Source of the DNA: Verrucomicrobiota bacterium | Lineage (GTDB): Bacteria; Verrucomicrobiota; Verrucomicrobiia; Limisphaerales; UBA11320 | Direction: 5' to 3' | NCBI GenBank assembly: GCA_016871475.1 | Contig: VHDG01000221.1 | Span: 1 to 6,749 of the forward strand | DNA length: 6,749 bases | Part shown: positions 5,746 to 6,749 of the stretch, piece by piece | Layout: every line of letters begins with the position of its first letter | Numbering within the stretch: the first letter of the stretch is position 1 | Program-made: the position numbers and the translations under genes | The notes under the pieces: model-generated | Seen by the model: only the letters and a program-made list of their open reading frames with translations | Databases searched by the model: none | Told to the model about the DNA's origin: nothing

Positions 5746-6086
5746 GCCCCCGGACTCTGCCCCAGCTGCTCACAGGCCAGATCCACATACGCCTTCTCCA
5801 CGGCCAGCTCCACATGCGCATCGGCCAGCGCTTCCTTCACCGTGCGCAACTCCCGGCGCAACCGACTCAACTCATCTACCTCTCCTGCCTTTTCCACTCG
5901 TATCACCTTTCCATATTTTCCGCTTCCCAGTTCTCTCACCCATTTCATCACCGTCGCGCAGCTCACACGATACTTCCGGCTCGCACGCCACGGGCACATT
6001 CCCTCCTCCTCCGCTTCCCTCACAAGCTGGATTTTGAACCCTTGGCTATAGCGTACCACTCTTCTTGGTTTTCTCGTTTTCTTCAT
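5685..6086 (-). CDS. IS3-family OrfA (DNA-binding/frameshift partner of the transposase)
   Basis: A 133-residue protein starting at an ATG (6084-6086) and overlapping orfB by 61 bp. It is basic at the N-terminus (MKKTRKPRRVVRYS), has a HTH_Tnp_1-type helix-turn-helix (about 10-50, with ASRKYRVSCATVMKWVREL), and then a leucine-heptad coiled coil (about 68-98, VDELSRLRRELRTVKEAL), which in IS3 elements mediates dimerisation with OrfAB. After Lys118 the unshifted frame reads a short non-conserved tail (QDGRPHAGRFKPNRS) to the TGA at 5685-5687. The -1 shift at this Lys pair joins the frame to OrfB. In this family OrfA alone usually regulates transposition and binds the terminal repeats. Its own ribosome-binding site is weak. 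Confidence 0.92.
   Translation of the reverse strand: MKKTRKPRRVVRYSQGFKIQLVREAEEEGMCPWRASRKYRVSCATVMKWVRELGSGKYGKVIRVEKAGEVDELSRLRRELRTVKEALADAHVELAVEKAYVDLACEQLGQSPGAWRKKQDGRPHAGRFKPNRS
5733..5739 (-). promoter_or_regulatory. Programmed -1 frameshift site A-AAA-AAG between orfA and orfB
   Basis: On the minus strand the orfA codons read AGA AAA AAG, so the heptamer A-AAA-AAG is in the exact frame needed for tandem -1 slippage. After slippage translation continues GCA GGA TGG, the OrfB frame (AGWQAARR). A run of five G about eight bases upstream (GGGGGCGTGGAG) could act as a Shine-Dalgarno-like stimulator and could also serve the GTG start of orfB. Confidence 0.85.
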
Positions 6087-6093
6087 TATCGGG

Positions 6094-6121
6094 GTACCAA
6101 CCTATTTCAGGACGGGACCCA
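6094..6121. repeat. IS3 inverted repeat, orfA side
   Basis: Read on the minus strand it begins TGGGTCCCGTCCTGAAAT and ends TTGGTAC, matching the opposite end at 4681-4708 with small gaps. It overlaps the region where the orfA promoter should be. Confidence 0.7.
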
Positions 6122-6161
6122 CTCATCACTCGTCACTCATCACTCGCCATTCGTCATTGCC
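6120..6161. repeat. Heptanucleotide tandem repeat, CACTCAT type, right part
   Basis: Six contiguous units: CACTCAT, CACTCGT, CACTCAT, CACTCGC, CATTCGT, CATTGCC. It continues the tract at 4648-4681, from which it is split by the IS3 element. The copies decay away from the insertion site. It sits 55 bp upstream of the proposed start of the PF04734-like gene. Confidence 0.85.
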
Positions 6162-6216
6162 TCCCCTCCCATCTTTCTCTTGTGGATCCACCCTCCGCCT
6201 CCCCATCATCCGCCTC

Positions 6217-6749
6217 ATGTTGCTCCCCGGATCACACTTTCCAGTGCCTGCGCTCAACCGCAGCGTGGTTCTGCTCTGCCTCTGCCTGCTGCCCCTGTTT
6301 CAACTCCAATCTCAACAGCCATCAACAAGACTCCAGGCTGGCGCAGCCGCTGCTGAACTGCAGGCTGATGATTCCATGATCATCGCCGGAGGAATCACCG
6401 GCTACCAACTCCAGGGTCAGGAGGGAAAGCTGCGATGCGTGGCGGTCGTTCTCGCCCTGGGACCCCAGAAACTCGCCATCGTGGCCTGCGATGTCTTGAT
6501 GATGACTCGACAGGTCCTGGACCCCGTCATCGCCGAAATCGAAAGCGCCACCGGTATCTCAAGGTCCAATGTTCTCATCAACTGCACACACACCCATCAC
6601 GCACCCAGCACCATGCGCGTGCATGACTACGCCCCGGACACCGTTTTCACCCGTCGCGTCCAAGAAGGGATCGTCGCGGCTGTAAAGTCAGCGGCCTCCA
6701 AATTAGGCGACGCAGACTTTCTGTTCGCCCTGGGAGAGGAGAAGACGGT
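6217..6749 (+). CDS. Secreted neutral/alkaline ceramidase-like (PF04734-type) protein, N-terminal part
   Basis: The frame is open from the ATG at 6217 to the window end (177 codons, no stop), so the gene is cut by the edge. A GTG at 6244 is an alternative start and would give a more typical signal peptide. Seen: a hydrophobic signal core (VVLLCLCLLPLFQL, about residues 17-30), a low-complexity linker, then LQAGAAAAEL, which resembles the first strand of this fold. The segments LAIVACDVLMM (about 87-97) and VLINCTHTHHAPSTM (about 119-133) match the PF04734 pattern; the THTH stretch is expected to supply a zinc ligand in true ceramidases. A typical A-x-I-E-x-A-T-G-I block lies between. Many bacterial relatives of this N-terminal domain have unknown substrates, so ceramide hydrolysis is not established. 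No clear ribosome-binding site precedes either start. Codon use is GC-rich like the efflux genes. Confidence 0.75.
   Translation, partial: MLLPGSHFPVPALNRSVVLLCLCLLPLFQLQSQQPSTRLQAGAAAAELQADDSMIIAGGITGYQLQGQEGKLRCVAVVLALGPQKLAIVACDVLMMTRQVLDPVIAEIESATGISRSNVLINCTHTHHAPSTMRVHDYAPDTVFTRRVQEGIVAAVKSAASKLGDADFLFALGEEKT

Larger units (their letters stand above)
4681..6121 (-). mobile_element. IS3-family insertion sequence (about 1441 bp)
   Basis: The element has overlapping orfA and orfB on the minus strand. The ends are imperfect inverted repeats: both share GTCCTGAAA and then TTGGTAC at matching depth, with one-base gaps. With boundaries at 4681 and 6121 the element begins TG and ends CA, as usual for IS3 elements, and is flanked by CTCA (4677-4680 and 6122-6125), a 4-bp duplication within the family's 3-5 bp range. 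Because it lies in a CACTCAT repeat, the duplication cannot be told from the repeat itself, and 4682-6119 is equally possible. Removing the element plus one CTCA restores a repeat in perfect 7-bp register. The 189-bp stretch after orfB is long for this family. Confidence 0.85.

Noticed and set aside
4648..6161. CACTCAT repeats as a CRISPR array
   Set aside because: The units are contiguous 7-mers with no unique spacers, and no cas gene is present.
5424..6356. Plus-strand open frame of 310 residues through the IS3 element into the right flank
   Set aside because: It runs antisense to orfA and orfB, is proline/serine-rich, and crosses the element boundary, so it is an artefact of the insertion.
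6435..6626. Plus-strand 63-residue frame near the right end
   Set aside because: It is out of frame with the PF04734-like gene, whose motifs and signal peptide give far better support.
1..6749. A new defence or toxin-antitoxin system built from the ankyrin gene and its neighbours
   Set aside because: The ankyrin gene is broken, no effector is adjacent, and the other genes are an efflux operon, two transposons and a secreted hydrolase-like protein with no shared logic.

Overview
The window looks like an accessory stretch of a GC-rich Gram-negative chromosome. An outer-membrane efflux lipoprotein proves the double envelope. Lineage is less certain. Degenerate 7-bp tandem repeats between genes, a secreted ceramidase-like (PF04734-type) protein and abundant insertion sequences fit Verrucomicrobiota, perhaps the Pedosphaera/Limisphaerales group, but this rests on recollection and not on a marker gene.

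Layout. (1) Positions 1-2766, plus strand: the end of an efflux operon. It holds the last 37 codons of an ABC-transporter ATPase of MacB/DevA type, a HlyD-family periplasmic adaptor (125-1132), and a NodT/OprM-type outer-membrane factor (1129-2766) that overlaps the adaptor by an ATGA. Together these would form an inner-membrane pump, adaptor and outer-membrane channel; the permease must lie upstream. (2) Positions 2767-2990: non-coding, with a small hairpin and two heptamer-repeat tracts. (3) Positions 2991-4195: a complete IS630-family element with an intact transposase on the minus strand, terminal inverted repeats that match perfectly, and a TA target duplication inside CTAG. (4) Positions 4190-4468, minus strand: the N-terminal part of an ankyrin-repeat protein, cut by the IS630 element. 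(5) Positions 4469-4680: about 210 bp with no gene, ending in a heptamer tract. (6) Positions 4681-6121: an IS3-family element on the minus strand with orfA, orfB, a textbook A-AAA-AAG frameshift site, and an unusually long 3' tail that holds a 104-nt nested palindrome and a two-G7 motif. It sits inside the heptamer tract, which resumes at 6120-6161. (7) From about 6217 to the window end, plus strand: the start of a secreted PF04734-like protein, cut off by the window edge.

Before the two insertions, the ankyrin gene (minus) and the PF04734-like gene (plus) would have been divergent neighbours separated by the heptamer tract, and the ankyrin gene would have pointed at the efflux operon. I see no coherent new defence or metabolic system. 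The most unusual material is the heptamer repeats, the element inserted in one of them, and the structured 3' tail of the IS3 element.
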